64,000 bases of DNA. Origin: Pantoea sp. Ep11b. GTDB lineage: Bacteria > Pseudomonadota > Gammaproteobacteria > Enterobacterales > Enterobacteriaceae. The notes beneath the pieces are model-generated. The model was not told the origin of the DNA. It worked only from the letters and a program-made list of their open reading frames with translations, and did not search any database. A program made the translations under genes and the position numbers. The stretch covers positions 186,001 through 250,000 of the forward strand of contig NZ_CP160631.1 of the NCBI RefSeq assembly GCF_040783975.1, in the 5' to 3' direction. Position 1 is the stretch's first letter. Every line of letters begins with the position of its first letter. Below, piece after piece: positions 8,417-19,059 of this stretch.

Positions 8417-10459
8417 TTATCCCTGAATGCCGTAATGTTCCAGCATCGCATCGAGCTGCGGCTCACGGCCGCGGAAGCGTTTGAACAGCTCCATCGGCTC
8501 TTCGGACCCCCCGCGCGTCAGGATATTATCCAGGAACGACTGACCGGTTTCACGGTTGAAGATGCCCTCTTCTTCGAAGCGGGAATAGGCGTCGGCCGCC
8601 AGCACGTCGGCCCACAGATAGCTGTAGTAACCGGCAGCATAGCCCCCTGCGAAGATATGGCTGAAGGCGTGCGGGAAACGGCCCCATTCCGGGCTCGGAA
8701 CGACCGCCACGCGGCTTTTCACTTCGCGCAGGGTTTCCAGGATCTGCGCGCCTTTCTCCGGGTTAAACTCGGTGTGCAGACGGAAGTCGAACAGACCAAA
8801 CTCAAGCTGACGCAGGATAAACAGTGCCGCCTGGTAGTTTTTGGCCGCCAGCATTTTATCCAGCAACGCTTTCGGCAGCGGCTCGCCCGTTTCATAGTGT
8901 CCAGAGATAAACGCCAGCGCATCCGGTTCCCAGCACCAGTTTTCCATAAACTGACTTGGCAGTTCTACCGCATCCCACGGCACCCCGTTGATACCCGATA
9001 CGCCCGGCGCTTCGATGCGGGTCAGCATGTGGTGCAGGCCGTGACCAAACTCATGGAACAGAGTAATCACTTCGTCATGGGTAAACAGCGCCGGTTTGCC
9101 TTTTACCGGGCGGTTAAAGTTACAGGTCAGGTAGGCGACCGGCTTCTGCAGGCTGCCATCAGCTTTACGCATCTGACCTACGCAGTCATCCATCCAGGCC
9201 CCGCCGCGCTTGTGCTCACGGGCATAGAGGTCGAGGTAGAAGCTGCCGCGCAGTTCACCGGTTTCATCGAACAGATCGAAGAACTTCACGTCAGGATGAT
9301 AAACCTCGACGTCGGTGCGCTGCTTCGCCGTGATGCCGTAAATGCGTTTTACCACTTCAAACAGACCGGCGACGGCCCGCTCTTCCGGGAAGTAAGGACG
9401 CAGCTGCTCGTCGCTGATGGTGTAGAGATGCTGCTTCTGTTTTTCACCGTAATAGGTGAGATCCCACGGATTGAGTTCCGTCACACCATGCTCTTTCCGG
9501 GCGAAGGCGCGCAGCTGCTCCAGCTCTTTTTCGCCCTGCGGACGGGCGCGTTCCGCCAGGTCATTCAGGAAGTCGATCACCTGAGACGGGCTCTGTGCCA
9601 TTTTAGTCGCCAGCGATTTATCGGCGTAGGAATCAAAGCCCAGCAGCTGTGCCAGCTCGTGACGCAGCGCCAGCTCTTCCGCCATGACAGGGCCGTTATC
9701 CCACTTACCGGCGTTCGGTCCCTGATCGGAGGCGCGTGTTGCGTAGGCGCGATACATCTCTTCACGCAGCGCGGCGTTGTCGCAGTAGGTCATAACCGGC
9801 AGATAGCTTGGGATATCCAGCGTCAGCAGCCAGCCTTCCTGCTCTTTGGCTTCGGCCTGGGCTTTCGCCGCGGCCAGCGCGCTTTCCGGCATCCCCGCCA
9901 GTTCGCTTTCGTCGGTGATCAGCTTGCTCCAGCCCATGGTGGCATCCAGCACGTTATTGCTGTAGACCGATCCCAGTTCGGAGAGGCGCGCGGCGATCTC
10001 GCCATAGCGCTGCTGCTTCTCTTTGGGCAGACCGATACCGGAAAGTTCGAAATCACGCAGGGCGTTATCGACCGCCTTCTTCTGCGCCAGATCCAGCGCA
10101 GCATACTCGTCGCTCGCTTTCAGGCTGCGATAAGCCTGATAGAGGCCCTCATGCTGACCGACCCAGGTGCTGTATTCAGAGAGCAGCGGCAGCGTCTGCT
10201 CATAGGCTTCGCGCAGCTCCGGGCTGTTTTTCACGGAGTTAAGGTGGCTGACCGGGGAGAAGATGCGGCTCAGGCGATCGTCGGTTTCCGCCAGCGGCTG
10301 AACCAGGTTATCCCAGGTGTAGGGCGCGCCCTGCGCCACGACTTTTTCAACTTCTGCGCGACACTGGCTGAGTACTTCCGTCACGGCAGGCACCACATGT
10401 TCAGGCTGGATGGCAGAAAAAGGGGGAAGCGTAAAAGATGTCAGTAGCGGATTGGTCAT
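8417..10459 (-). CDS. prlC: Oligopeptidase A
   Basis: A 680-residue M3-family zinc metallopeptidase, the same length as E. coli PrlC. The zinc site [13 protein letters not shown] (HExxH) is at roughly residue 470. The frame extends 15 codons further upstream, but [17 protein letters not shown] at 10459 has AAGGA eight bases before it and matches the family N-terminus. The enzyme degrades oligopeptides and cleaved signal peptides in the cytoplasm. It is the first gene of the prlC-rsmJ operon. Confidence 0.96.
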   Translation of the reverse strand: MTNPLLTSFTLPPFSAIQPEHVVPAVTEVLSQCRAEVEKVVAQGAPYTWDNLVQPLAETDDRLSRIFSPVSHLNSVKNSPELREAYEQTLPLLSEYSTWVGQHEGLYQAYRSLKASDEYAALDLAQKKAVDNALRDFELSGIGLPKEKQQRYGEIAARLSELGSVYSNNVLDATMGWSKLITDESELAGMPESALAAAKAQAEAKEQEGWLLTLDIPSYLPVMTYCDNAALREEMYRAYATRASDQGPNAGKWDNGPVMAEELALRHELAQLLGFDSYADKSLATKMAQSPSQVIDFLNDLAERARPQGEKELEQLRAFARKEHGVTELNPWDLTYYGEKQKQHLYTISDEQLRPYFPEERAVAGLFEVVKRIYGITAKQRTDVEVYHPDVKFFDLFDETGELRGSFYLDLYAREHKRGGAWMDDCVGQMRKADGSLQKPVAYLTCNFNRPVKGKPALFTHDEVITLFHEFGHGLHHMLTRIEAPGVSGINGVPWDAVELPSQFMENWCWEPDALAFISGHYETGEPLPKALLDKMLAAKNYQAALFILRQLEFGLFDFRLHTEFNPEKGAQILETLREVKSRVAVVPSPEWGRFPHAFSHIFAGGYAAGYYSYLWADVLAADAYSRFEEEGIFNRETGQSFLDNILTRGGSEEPMELFKRFRGREPQLDAMLEHYGIQG

Positions 10460-10752
10460 AGCGCAGTCCTTTATGGATGTATGGGGCGCAGCGGGTCGCG
10501 CCACGCAATCTAAGTAACATGCGGCTTAGTGTAGCGAAAATCAATGGCAGCCAGAGAGAGGTGGGGAAGAAACGCGCCGATTTGTTCTCTCGCTTTCGAC
10601 CCATCACCCCGTCATCCCTGATATAATCGCGGATTCTCATGCTTTTCCTGCGTCGGTTGCTGTGCGTCGTTCTGTGGGTAATACGTGAGGTAATAATTGG
10701 GATAAATTGATTTTCCATCAATTAAAACCTTATACATTCAACAGGATAAACA

Positions 10753-11595
10753 ATGCTGAGTTATCGCCATAGCTTCCATGCCGGCAACCATGCCGACGTG
10801 CTGAAGCACACCGTTCTGAGCCTGATCATCACGGCGCTGAAAGAGAAAGAGAAACCCTTTTTCTACCTGGACACCCATGCCGGTGCCGGCCGCTACCAGC
10901 TCAGCGGCGAACACGCCGAGCGTACCGGTGAATATCTGGAAGGGATCGCCCGCATCTGGCAGCAGCCCGACGCACCCGCACTGCTGCAGCCCTATTTTGA
11001 CGCGATCGGCGCGCTGAATCGCGGCCCCGCGCTGCGTTACTATCCCGGCTCCCCGCTGATCGCCCGTCACCTGCTGCGTGAAGATGACAAACTGCAGCTC
11101 ACCGAACTGCACTCCAGCGACTATCCGCTGCTGCGTAACGAATTCAGCAAAGACAACCGCGCCCGCGTCGATCGCGCCGACGGGTATCAGCAGCTGAAAG
11201 CGAAGCTGCCCCCGCTGTCGCGTCGCGGTCTGGTGCTGATCGATCCGCCGTATGAGATGAAAAGTGACTATCAGGCGGTCGTGAAAGGGATCCAGGAAGG
11301 CCACAAACGTTTCGGCACCGGCATCTTCGCGCTGTGGTATCCGGTGGTATTACGCCAGCAGATCAAGCATATGCTGCGCGACCTGGAAGCGACCGGCATT
11401 CGCAATATTCTGCAGATCGAGCTGGCAACCCGTCCGGACAGCGATCAGCGCGGCATGACCGCCTCCGGCATGATTGTGATCAACCCGCCGTGGAAGCTGG
11501 CCGATCAGATGAACACCGTGCTGCCGTGGCTGCACAAAAAACTGGTTCCGGCAGGCACAGGTCACTTCGTGGTAAACCAGATCGTCCCTGAATAA
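10753..11595 (+). CDS. rlmJ: 23S rRNA (adenine-2030-N6) methyltransferase
   Basis: The 280-residue protein begins MLSYRHSFHAGNHADVLKH, the diagnostic RlmJ (YhiR) N-terminus. LDTHAGAGRY forms the SAM site and LVLIDPPYE is the DPPY catalytic motif of N6-adenine methyltransferases. It modifies A2030 of 23S rRNA. It is divergent from prlC with 293 bases between the starts, as in E. coli. AGGAT precedes the start. Confidence 0.96.
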   Translation: MLSYRHSFHAGNHADVLKHTVLSLIITALKEKEKPFFYLDTHAGAGRYQLSGEHAERTGEYLEGIARIWQQPDAPALLQPYFDAIGALNRGPALRYYPGSPLIARHLLREDDKLQLTELHSSDYPLLRNEFSKDNRARVDRADGYQQLKAKLPPLSRRGLVLIDPPYEMKSDYQAVVKGIQEGHKRFGTGIFALWYPVVLRQQIKHMLRDLEATGIRNILQIELATRPDSDQRGMTASGMIVINPPWKLADQMNTVLPWLHKKLVPAGTGHFVVNQIVPE

Positions 11596-11602
11596 CGCCA
11601 CG

Positions 11603-12421
11603 ATGTGGATGCTGCTGGCGGCCGCACTGGCCGCTCTGCAACCCGCCCGGCGGCTGGCGCTGCTGCTGTCAGCCTTCGCCGCGCTGGCGGGGTTTTATCA
11701 TCAGGTCCTGACGTGGCCGGTTCTGCCGCTGCTGGCCGGCACCGCCGCGCTGGTTGCGCTGCACCGCGATGACCCAGCCCGTTCCCGATATGCCCTGCTG
11801 CGCGAAGCGCTGCTGCTGCTGATCGCGCTGGGGCTGCTGCTCCATCTCTTTCCCGGCTTTCACAATCCTGTTCAGGTCGATGCGGTTAAGGTGGGTCCAC
11901 ATAGCCTGCCGTTCAGCTTCTCCTTTAATATCGATAAGGCGCTGATCCCCTTCGTGCTGCTGGCCTGCCTGCCGACGCTGTTCCGCGCCCGGGCCTGCCC
12001 GCCGCGTTATCCGTGGATCGCGGCGCTGGCGCTCATCGCCGCCGTGCCGCTGCTGCTCTGCTGCGCCGTGCTGCTGGGCGGTCTGGCGTTTGAGCCGCAC
12101 CTTCCATCGTGGCTGCCCGCATTTATGCTGGCGAATCTGTTTTTTGTTTCGCTGGCCGAAGAGGCGCTGTTTCGCGGCTATCTGCAACAGCGGCTCCGGG
12201 CGGCACTGGGAGGCGTGCCCGCGCTCGCGATCAGCGCACTGCTGTTCGGGCTGGCGCATCTCACCGGCGGCGTACTGCTGGTGATTTTTGCCACCCTGGC
12301 GGGCCTGCTGTATGGCCTGGCGTGGCACTGGAGCGGCCGGTTATGGCTGGCGACCGCCCTGCACTTTACCCTTAACCTCACTCATCTGCTGCTCTTTACC
12401 TATCCGGCACTTCAGCACTAA
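11603..12421 (+). CDS. CPBP (CAAX/Abi) family intramembrane metalloprotease
   Basis: The 272-residue protein is very hydrophobic, with about eight membrane segments. The CPBP motifs are visible near the C-terminus: [12 protein letters not shown] (EExxxR), then FGLAHL and, near the end, [10 protein letters not shown], the His/Asn ligands. Relatives are Rce1-like proteases or bacteriocin self-immunity proteins; the substrate here is unknown. It starts seven bases after rlmJ, so it may be co-transcribed, and it converges on rbn with a four-base stop overlap. This gene is not at this place in E. coli. Confidence 0.88.
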   Translation: MWMLLAAALAALQPARRLALLLSAFAALAGFYHQVLTWPVLPLLAGTAALVALHRDDPARSRYALLREALLLLIALGLLLHLFPGFHNPVQVDAVKVGPHSLPFSFSFNIDKALIPFVLLACLPTLFRARACPPRYPWIAALALIAAVPLLLCCAVLLGGLAFEPHLPSWLPAFMLANLFFVSLAEEALFRGYLQQRLRAALGGVPALAISALLFGLAHLTGGVLLVIFATLAGLLYGLAWHWSGRLWLATALHFTLNLTHLLLFTYPALQH

Positions 12422-13329
12422 ACCGTGAAAACGGCCAGATCCGAAGCCAGCTCGGTGCAGGGAAAAATCGTCTGACACTCCGCCAGCAGGCGGCTCATGT
12501 CTCTGGCCAGATAGCGGGAGCTGAAATGGGTGGCGATCAGCCGTTTTGCCCCGGCGCGTTTCGCCAGATCGGCGGCCTGCAGGGTGGTGGAGTGGCCGCG
12601 TCCGTTGGCCTTTTCCACCATCGCCGCCTCCAGCGTGGTTTCATGCACCATCAGATCAACATCCGCCGCCAGTTGCAGCGCGGCCTCGGTAGGGGCGGTG
12701 TCGCCAAAGATAGCCAGCTTTTTGCCAGGCGTCGCCGGCCCCAGATAGTCCGTGCCGTTGATCACCCGGCCATCCTCCAGCGTGACGCGCTCGCCCTGTT
12801 TGAGCTGCTGAAACCACGGCCCGCGTGGCACCCCTTCGGCCTTAAGCCGCGCCGCATCCAGCAGGCCGGGTTTGTCATGCTGCTCAATGCGGTAGCCGTA
12901 GCACTCTACCGGATGGCTCAGCGGCCAGGCGCTGATGCGGAAGGCCCCGTCATCCAGCGTCCAGCCCGCCTCAATCTCGACGATCGTCAGCGGATAGTCG
13001 GTGTAAGAGCCGCTGATCGACAGCGCCGTCTCCACAAAGGTTTTTAACCCCTTTGGCCCGTAAACCGTCATCGGTGTGGTCAGCCCGGCCATCGATCGGC
13101 TGGTGAGCAGGCCCGGCAGCCCGAAAATATGATCGCCATGCAGATGGGTGATAAAAATTCTGTCCACTTTGCCCGGTTTCAGGCTGGAGCGCATAAACTG
13201 TAATTGCGTGCCCTCCCCGCAGTCGAACAGCCAGGTTTCACCGCTCTGCGCACGGGTAAAAGCAATGGATGTCACGTTACGTTGCAGGCTGGGAGCACCG
13301 CCGCCGGTGCCAAGAAAAGTGAGGTGCAT
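12418..13329 (-). CDS. rbn: Ribonuclease BN / RNase Z
   Basis: The 303-residue metallo-beta-lactamase-fold protein starts [18 protein letters not shown] and carries the zinc motif THLHGDH (His62, His64, Asp66, His67). FGDTAPT, VHETTLE and ATHFSSRY supply further metal and active-site residues. The length matches E. coli ElaC/RNase BN (305 aa). It processes tRNA 3' ends. It is divergent from gor, with about 127 bases between the starts. Confidence 0.94.
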   Translation of the reverse strand: MHLTFLGTGGGAPSLQRNVTSIAFTRAQSGETWLFDCGEGTQLQFMRSSLKPGKVDRIFITHLHGDHIFGLPGLLTSRSMAGLTTPMTVYGPKGLKTFVETALSISGSYTDYPLTIVEIEAGWTLDDGAFRISAWPLSHPVECYGYRIEQHDKPGLLDAARLKAEGVPRGPWFQQLKQGERVTLEDGRVINGTDYLGPATPGKKLAIFGDTAPTEAALQLAADVDLMVHETTLEAAMVEKANGRGHSTTLQAADLAKRAGAKRLIATHFSSRYLARDMSRLLAECQTIFPCTELASDLAVFTV

Positions 13330-13456
13330 GGTATGCTTCCCTGTCAGCGATGAAAAAACAGAACCCTATTACAATCATAGGCGCAAACTTTGCGTCATTT
13401 CGACCCGCAGCGTTACACTCAACCCCAATTTTTTATGCAACCGGATGGATACTTCA

Positions 13457-14809
13457 ATGACCCGACATTTCGACTATCTCGCCATTGGCGGCGGCAGCGG
13501 CGGTATCGCCTCAATTAACCGTGCGGCTATGTATGGCCAGAAATGCGCCCTGATTGAAGCGAAAGAGCTGGGCGGCACCTGCGTGAACGTGGGTTGCGTG
13601 CCGAAAAAGATCATGTGGCACGCCGCGCAAATCGCTGAGGCTATCCATCTTTACGGCCCGGATTACGGCTTCGACACCACCGTGAACCGCTTCGACTGGG
13701 CCACGCTGGTGAAAAACCGCAGCGCCTATATCGATCGTATCCACAACTCCTATGACAACGTGCTGGGCAAAAACAAAGTCGAAGTAATCAAAGGCTTTGC
13801 CCGCTTCGTCGATGCGCACAGCGTGGAAGTTAACGGCGAGATCATCACCGCTAACCATATCCTGATCGCCACCGGCGGTCGTCCGGTTCACCCGTCGATT
13901 CCGGGTGCGGAATATGGCATCGATTCCGACGGTTTCTTCGAGCTGGATGCGCTGCCAGAACGCACAGCGGTGATCGGTGCAGGCTACATCGCGGTCGAGC
14001 TGGCGGGCGTGGTGAACGCGCTGGGCTCAGAAACCCACCTGTTCGTGCGTAAGCATGCGCCGCTGCGCAGCTTCGATCCGCTGCTCTCCGAAACGCTGGT
14101 CGAAGTAATGAACACCGATGGCCCGACGCTGCACACCGAAGCCGTGCCGGAATCGGTGACGAAGAATGAAGATGGCAGCCTGACGCTGCGGCTGGAAAAC
14201 GGCAGCGAATACACCGTGGATTGCCTGGTCTGGGCGATCGGCCGTGAGCCGGCGACCGACAACCTCAATATTGACGCTGCAGGCGTGGCGCTGGACGACA
14301 AAGGCTATATCCGCGTCGATAAATTCCAGAACACCAATGTCTCCGGCGTCTATGCGGTGGGCGATAACACCGGTGCGGTCGAGCTGACGCCGGTCGCGGT
14401 GGCCGCAGGCCGTCGTCTCTCTGAGCGTCTGTTTAACAACAAGCCGGATGAGCATCTGGATTACAGCAATGTGCCGACCGTGGTCTTCAGCCATCCGCCG
14501 ATTGGCACCGTCGGCCTGACCGAGCCGCAGGCGCGCGAACAGTATGGCGACGATCAGGTCAAAATCTACAAATCATCGTTTACCGCGATGTACAGCGCGG
14601 TGACTCAGCATCGTCAGCCGTGCCGCATGAAGCTGGTCTGCGTGGGTGCCGATGAGAAGATTGTCGGGATTCACGGTATCGGATTCGGCATGGATGAGAT
14701 GCTGCAGGGCTTCGCCGTGGCGCTGAAGATGGGCGCGACCAAGAAAGACTTCGACAACACCGTGGCGATCCACCCGACCGCCGCGGAAGAGTTTGTGACC
14801 ATGCGCTAA
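13457..14809 (+). CDS. gor: Glutathione reductase
   Basis: Starting at the ATG at 13457 gives 450 residues, exactly the E. coli length. The reading frame is open a further 103 codons upstream, but that part overlaps rbn and is not protein-like. GGGSGG at 11-16 binds [12 protein letters not shown] gives the redox pair Cys42/Cys47, and HPTAAEE near the C-terminus holds the catalytic His-Glu. The enzyme uses NADPH to reduce glutathione disulphide in the cytoplasm. It is followed by a strong terminator. Confidence 0.97.
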   Translation: MTRHFDYLAIGGGSGGIASINRAAMYGQKCALIEAKELGGTCVNVGCVPKKIMWHAAQIAEAIHLYGPDYGFDTTVNRFDWATLVKNRSAYIDRIHNSYDNVLGKNKVEVIKGFARFVDAHSVEVNGEIITANHILIATGGRPVHPSIPGAEYGIDSDGFFELDALPERTAVIGAGYIAVELAGVVNALGSETHLFVRKHAPLRSFDPLLSETLVEVMNTDGPTLHTEAVPESVTKNEDGSLTLRLENGSEYTVDCLVWAIGREPATDNLNIDAAGVALDDKGYIRVDKFQNTNVSGVYAVGDNTGAVELTPVAVAAGRRLSERLFNNKPDEHLDYSNVPTVVFSHPPIGTVGLTEPQAREQYGDDQVKIYKSSFTAMYSAVTQHRQPCRMKLVCVGADEKIVGIHGIGFGMDEMLQGFAVALKMGATKKDFDNTVAIHPTAAEEFVTMR

Positions 14810-14831
14810 GCCGCACGGGCTTCAGCAACAG

Positions 14832-14861
14832 AACAGGCGGCTCCGGCCGCCTGTTTTTTTT
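14832..14861 (+). terminator. gor rho-independent terminator
   Basis: The ten-base stem AACAGGCGGC / GCCGCCTGTT with loop TCCG is followed by a long T-tract, 22 bases after the gor stop. Confidence 0.92.
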
Positions 14862-14920
14862 ATCTCTCTGCCGCCTGCCAGGTTTACTGAGCGTGCAGCC
14901 CTGCACCGCACCAGAGCCCC

Positions 14921-15817
14921 TCAGCCGACCCGATCCAGCCAGCGGACATACGCCTGATCCCATAACGCCGCGGGCGTTCCCGCCTTGCCCAGACCAAATC
15001 CATGCCCGCCTTTGCTGATCTGAATCAGCTCAACCGGCACGCGATTGCGGCGACAGGTGTCGCGCATCAGCTCGGTATTAAAGGGATTGGAGGTGTGATC
15101 GTCCTCGGCCTGCGCCAGAAACGTCGGCGGATAGTGCCGGGTCACAAAGTTCTGTACCGACCAGTTCGCCTCATCCTGCGGCGTGGCATTTTTGCCGACC
15201 ATCATCAGATGGGTGTTGGTGTGCTGATAAGGCGCTTCCAGGGTAATCACCGGATAGATCAGCCCCACGCTATCAACGCCAGGCACCACCTCATCCAGCG
15301 AATCGATGGCGGGATAGGATTGAAAGTCCGGCCGCGCCGCCGCCAGCCCCAGCAGATGCCCGCCTGCCGAGAAGCCCAGCACATGCACCCTGCGTTCGAA
15401 AGATCGCACCAGCCGGATGGCGCGCTGCGCATCCTGCAGCGGTGCCAGCCGGCCCGCCTGCCACTTCTCATGCGGCAGCCGGTAGCTGAGCACATAGGCG
15501 GTGTAGCCACTGGCGTTGAGCCAGCGCGCCACCGGCCAGGCTTCGCGTGCCATGCCGATCCAGCGATAGCCGCCGCCAGCGGCGATCAACACCGCCTCGC
15601 CATTGGGATTCTCGGGCTTAAAACGCTGAATCGCCGGGCTGACGATATTCGACCATGAACCGGTACTGTTAATCCGCAGCTGACCCGATGGGCCGCCGCC
15701 GCCGGGCGGATCGTCCGGCCAGAGGGGAATAATGTCATCGCGGGCAAATAATTTGCCGGTGGTCATGGAGAGCCCAAGCGCTCCCGTGCCGAGAATAAAG
15801 CGTCGACGCGTAATCAT
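14921..15817 (-). CDS. Tat-exported alpha/beta hydrolase (acetyl-esterase/xylanase-like)
   Basis: From the ATG at 15817 the N-terminus is MITRRRFILGTGALGLSMTT, a twin-arginine signal ending near FARD. A longer frame from 15901 would bury it behind 28 extra residues, and AGG lies just before 15817. The mature part has GGGYRW (oxyanion region), GFSAGG with nucleophile Ser150, AEDDHTSNP for the acid and GGHGFGLG for the histidine. This is the arrangement of exported carbohydrate esterases or dienelactone-like hydrolases. Predicted periplasmic. The substrate is probably an acylated sugar or glycan, by family only. Confidence 0.85.
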   Translation of the reverse strand: MITRRRFILGTGALGLSMTTGKLFARDDIIPLWPDDPPGGGGPSGQLRINSTGSWSNIVSPAIQRFKPENPNGEAVLIAAGGGYRWIGMAREAWPVARWLNASGYTAYVLSYRLPHEKWQAGRLAPLQDAQRAIRLVRSFERRVHVLGFSAGGHLLGLAAARPDFQSYPAIDSLDEVVPGVDSVGLIYPVITLEAPYQHTNTHLMMVGKNATPQDEANWSVQNFVTRHYPPTFLAQAEDDHTSNPFNTELMRDTCRRNRVPVELIQISKGGHGFGLGKAGTPAALWDQAYVRWLDRVG

Positions 15818-15941
15818 AATGCCTGTTAAGTGATGCCAGAGTAATAAGCCAGCCGTTGCGGCGGGCTGAAGGAGAATCAACAGATGCAAGGCGGATGCCA
15901 TGGCTGGCGATTATGTACGCAATGTCCCCTGAAAAGCCATA

Positions 15942-15969
15942 AAAAAACGCGCCCGGCAGGCGCGTTTTT
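15942..15969. terminator. Terminator downstream of the small periplasmic protein gene
   Basis: AAAACGCGCC and GGCGCGTTTT form a ten-base stem around a five-base loop, flanked by A and T runs. It lies 17 bases after the stop of the minus-strand gene at 15986 and can work in both directions. Confidence 0.85.
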
Positions 15970-15985
15970 CTCTGATGCCGCGCGG

Positions 15986-16330
15986 TTAATCTTCCTGCTG
16001 GAACTGCGCCATGACCGCCTGTTCACACTGCTGTTCATTGACGCGCAGTTTGGCGCGCTCATCGTCACCCAGCTGCAGCCAGGCGCTGGCGACTTCACGC
16101 GCCGACTCTTCATCAAATTCGGGCTGATTCATCGCCGACGGCGACTGGCTGCTCGCTACAGCCGACTTCATCTGTTCGACATAGTGATCCGCCGTCGCGA
16201 CCTTTTTTTCGCCGCTGACGATGTGGCACAACTGGCTGGCATAGACATTCTGTTCTGTGTCAGCGTCGTCCGCCGCCAGCGCACTGCCGGACGCGAGGAT
16301 ACTCAGCAGCACTATCTGAGTCACTTTCAT
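15986..16330 (-). CDS. Small secreted/periplasmic protein of unknown function
   Basis: The 114-residue precursor starts MKVTQIVLLSILASGSALAA, a Sec signal peptide with likely cleavage after ALA. The mature protein of about 95 residues is acidic and helical in appearance. It has two cysteines (QLCHIVSG and NEQQCEQAV) that could form one disulphide in the periplasm. AGGAGTT precedes the start. It is 23 bases downstream of the antiporter gene on the same strand, so the two may be co-transcribed. No family recognised. Confidence 0.78.
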   Translation of the reverse strand: MKVTQIVLLSILASGSALAADDADTEQNVYASQLCHIVSGEKKVATADHYVEQMKSAVASSQSPSAMNQPEFDEESAREVASAWLQLGDDERAKLRVNEQQCEQAVMAQFQQED

Positions 16331-16353
16331 TTTTTAACTCCTGTTCTTGCGGG

Positions 16354-17700
16354 TTAAGCCTTGCGCTGAAGGGCTTCAATGCGTTTCTGACGCCAGTTCA
16401 GCAGCGACGTCACGGTGGTGCCGTGGATCACCACGCTGCAGACCACCAGTGTTAACGCCATGTTCGTCATGATTTCCATCTGCGGGCCTTCCATGCCGTG
16501 CGTCCAGGCGTAGGCGATGTAGTTCAGGCTGCCTATCCCCCGGATGCCCAGCCAGCCGATCAGCAGGCGCTGCCCCAGCGGCAGCCCGGCGCGCAGCGTC
16601 ACCAGCCACACAGCCAGCGGCCGCACCACGACGAACAGCGCCAGCCCGAGCAGCACGCCGTAGAGATTCCAGTGCTGCGCCAGCGTCACGCCCAGCACCA
16701 CCATCATGCCAGCCGCCAGCAGACGTTCAATAGTATCGCCAAAAGAGAGGGCGTCGCCTACCACAAACCCAATCGATTTCACCATATTGCTGTCGCCCTG
16801 ATGTGCCAGCCGCTTGTTGGGATTGACCAGCGCCTCAGAGGGGAGCACCCGCTCGTCGTCGGAGAGATCGTCGGGCTGATGACGCCGGAAAACGCCCAGC
16901 TCCGCCCGGCGCAGCCCCAGCCCGGCGGCAAAGGCGGCCAGGAAGCCGGAGGCACCCAGCCACTCCACCAGCGAATAGCTCAGCGCGATCAGCGCCAGCG
17001 CCAGGAAATCGTTGGGGGCGACATCGCCATTGGCATTGCGCAGACGGGTCGCCAGCACGCCAATCAACTGCCCCAGCACAAACCCGATGATCAGCCCGCC
17101 GCCAATCGCCCAGATCACCTCGACCGCGCCCCAGTGCGCCAGCATCGCGCCGCTCAGGCTCTCGCCATTGAACAGCAGCAGCGCCAGCATCAGCAGCGGC
17201 AGCGCGGAGCCATCATTCATGCCCGCTTCGCTGGAGATCGCCACCCGCAGCGAATCATCATCCTGCGCATCATTCACCGAGATTAAGCTCGCCAGCACCG
17301 GATCGGTGGGCGCGACGATCGCCCCAAATGCCAGCGCGATCGGCCACGCTAATCCCACCACGTAGTGCGCCAGCAGGGTCATCGCCGCCACCGTCAGCAG
17401 CATGGCGGGAAATGCCAGCTTCAGCCCGGTGTGCCAGCAGTGATTCTGCAGCGGCAGGCGCAGCTTAAGGCCGGTGATGAACAGCGAGGCGGCCATGGTG
17501 ATCTCGGTGATGTGCGCCACGGCTTCAGAGTGGGTAACGATATCGATATGGATAAGGTCAAAGCCCCACGGCCCGCAGAGTATCCCGGCGATAAGAAACA
17601 GGCCAAATGAGGTCACGGGTCCCCGGTGAATCCATCCGGAAGCCAGTGACATCAGCAGCAGAAGGCCGCCCGTCGCTGCTGTCCAGGCTAAAAAGTTCAT
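16354..17700 (-). CDS. CPA1-type cation/proton antiporter
   Basis: A 448-residue polytopic membrane protein with about 12 segments. The antiporter core shows AFGAIVAPTDPVLASL and, about 30 residues later, SSEAGMNDGSALPLLML. These are the paired TDP and ND motifs of NhaP/CPA1 exchangers, whose Asp binds the cation. The late segment LLIGWLGIRGIGSLNY is also typical. It exchanges Na+ or K+ for H+ across the inner membrane; the ion is not decidable from sequence. A polar cytoplasmic loop (RRHQPDDLSDDERVLPS) lies in the middle. Confidence 0.88.
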   Translation of the reverse strand: MNFLAWTAATGGLLLLMSLASGWIHRGPVTSFGLFLIAGILCGPWGFDLIHIDIVTHSEAVAHITEITMAASLFITGLKLRLPLQNHCWHTGLKLAFPAMLLTVAAMTLLAHYVVGLAWPIALAFGAIVAPTDPVLASLISVNDAQDDDSLRVAISSEAGMNDGSALPLLMLALLLFNGESLSGAMLAHWGAVEVIWAIGGGLIIGFVLGQLIGVLATRLRNANGDVAPNDFLALALIALSYSLVEWLGASGFLAAFAAGLGLRRAELGVFRRHQPDDLSDDERVLPSEALVNPNKRLAHQGDSNMVKSIGFVVGDALSFGDTIERLLAAGMMVVLGVTLAQHWNLYGVLLGLALFVVVRPLAVWLVTLRAGLPLGQRLLIGWLGIRGIGSLNYIAYAWTHGMEGPQMEIMTNMALTLVVCSVVIHGTTVTSLLNWRQKRIEALQRKA

Positions 17701-17762
17701 AACACTCCAGATTATTTCGGGTTTATGAATAAGCCTGGCACATTTTTTGACGGGCGAGACGA

Positions 17763-18965
17763 TCAGTTTTTCAGGTGACGACTGGCGAAACGCACCGCTA
17801 CACTGGCGGCGCCGGCCAGGGTGGCGAGCGCAACCACTCCATTCCAGCCCCCGTGCGCCAGCGCCAGACTCCCGAGCGCGGCACCGCTGGCCATCCCGAT
17901 AAACACTACGGTAAACAGCAGCGCGTTGAGACGGCTGCGTGCCTCAGGCGCCAGACCATAGACCAGCGTCTGATGTGCCACCAGCGTAGCCTGCACCCCT
18001 AAATCAAACCCGATGGCCGACAGGACGATCAGCGCCAGTTGCGCCGGCACCGGCAGCAGCGGCAGCAGAAACATCAGCGCAAAGGAGAGCGTCACCAGCC
18101 CTGCACCCACCAGCGTCACCCGCGCCGGGCCGATGCGGTCAGCGACACTGCCCGCCAGCGGTGCCGCCATTGCACCTGCTGCGCCCGCCAGGCCAAAGGC
18201 TCCGGCGATGGCACTGTCGAGATGAAAACGGTCGCTGAGCATCAGCGCCAGCGTCGACCAGAAGGCGCTGAAGGCGACGGAGAGCAGCCCCTGCGCCAGT
18301 GCGGCCCGGCGCAGCGTCTGGTGGTGACGCCAGAGATGCACCAGCGACAGCAGCAGACGCGGATAGCTCACCTGGGTGCCCGGCGCGAAGCGTGGCAGAA
18401 TCCGCCGCAGCGTCAGCGTGATCAGCAGCACCGACAGCGCGGCGATCATATAGAGGGTGCGCCAGCCGAAATACTCCGCCACCACGCCGCTGACGACCCG
18501 CGACAGCAGGATCCCCACCAGCAGCCCGGTCATCACCGTACCGACTGTTTTCCCCCGGCTGCGTTCCGGTGCCAGCGCCGCCGAGGCGGGCACAATATCC
18601 TGTGCCACGGTGGCGGTCAGGCCGGTCACAAAGCTGGCGATCAGCAGCGCGCTGAGTCCGCCGGAAAAGCCGCACAGCAGCAGCGCCGCCACCAGCAGCA
18701 ACCCCTTGATGAAGATGATGGTGCGCCGGTCATGACGGTCGCCCAGCGGGGCCAGCAGCAGAATACCCAGCGCATAGCCCGCCTGGGTCAGCATCGGCAC
18801 CATGCCAACCGCGCCGATCCCCGCATTAAACTGCCGGTTGATGATCTCCAGCATCGGCTGGCTGTAGTAGATCGACGCGACGCTGAGTCCGGCCCCGGCG
18901 GCCAGGGTAAACACCAGCGGCGTGGCGAGCGGTTCATTGTGGGAGTGGGTCTGTATTGCTGACAT
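17763..18965 (-). CDS. MFS efflux transporter (DHA1 type)
   Basis: The 400-residue protein has about 12 membrane helices. The MFS loop 2-3 motif appears as LAPLGDRHDRR, and SVADRIGPARV is its second-half copy. N-terminal ASIYYSQPMLEII and the motif-C-like region near MTGLLVGILLSR put it with drug or metabolite exporters. It is divergent from a LysR gene with 94 bases between the starts, the usual arrangement for a regulator controlling its neighbour. The substrate is unknown. Confidence 0.88.
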   Translation of the reverse strand: MSAIQTHSHNEPLATPLVFTLAAGAGLSVASIYYSQPMLEIINRQFNAGIGAVGMVPMLTQAGYALGILLLAPLGDRHDRRTIIFIKGLLLVAALLLCGFSGGLSALLIASFVTGLTATVAQDIVPASAALAPERSRGKTVGTVMTGLLVGILLSRVVSGVVAEYFGWRTLYMIAALSVLLITLTLRRILPRFAPGTQVSYPRLLLSLVHLWRHHQTLRRAALAQGLLSVAFSAFWSTLALMLSDRFHLDSAIAGAFGLAGAAGAMAAPLAGSVADRIGPARVTLVGAGLVTLSFALMFLLPLLPVPAQLALIVLSAIGFDLGVQATLVAHQTLVYGLAPEARSRLNALLFTVVFIGMASGAALGSLALAHGGWNGVVALATLAGAASVAVRFASRHLKN

Positions 18966-19059
18966 GGTTCTGTTCCTCGCGATTTTCAGCCGCCATTAGA
19001 GCGCATCGCGTTTATACGCGGTAGACTGACATCAGGCAAAACCGTTATGCGTGGAGCGT

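Noticed and set aside
8258..10447. A 729-codon open frame on the plus strand
   Set aside because: It lies antisense to prlC and rsmJ, which are complete and certain. Its translation is Arg/Gln/His-rich without motifs, a known effect of GC-rich codon use on the opposite strand.
13148..13456. 103 extra in-frame codons before gor
   Set aside because: They overlap rbn on the other strand, and glutathione reductase begins at 13457 with the exact family length.
18039..18962. A 307-codon open frame on the plus strand
   Set aside because: Antisense to the MFS transporter gene; Arg/Gln/His-rich low-complexity translation.
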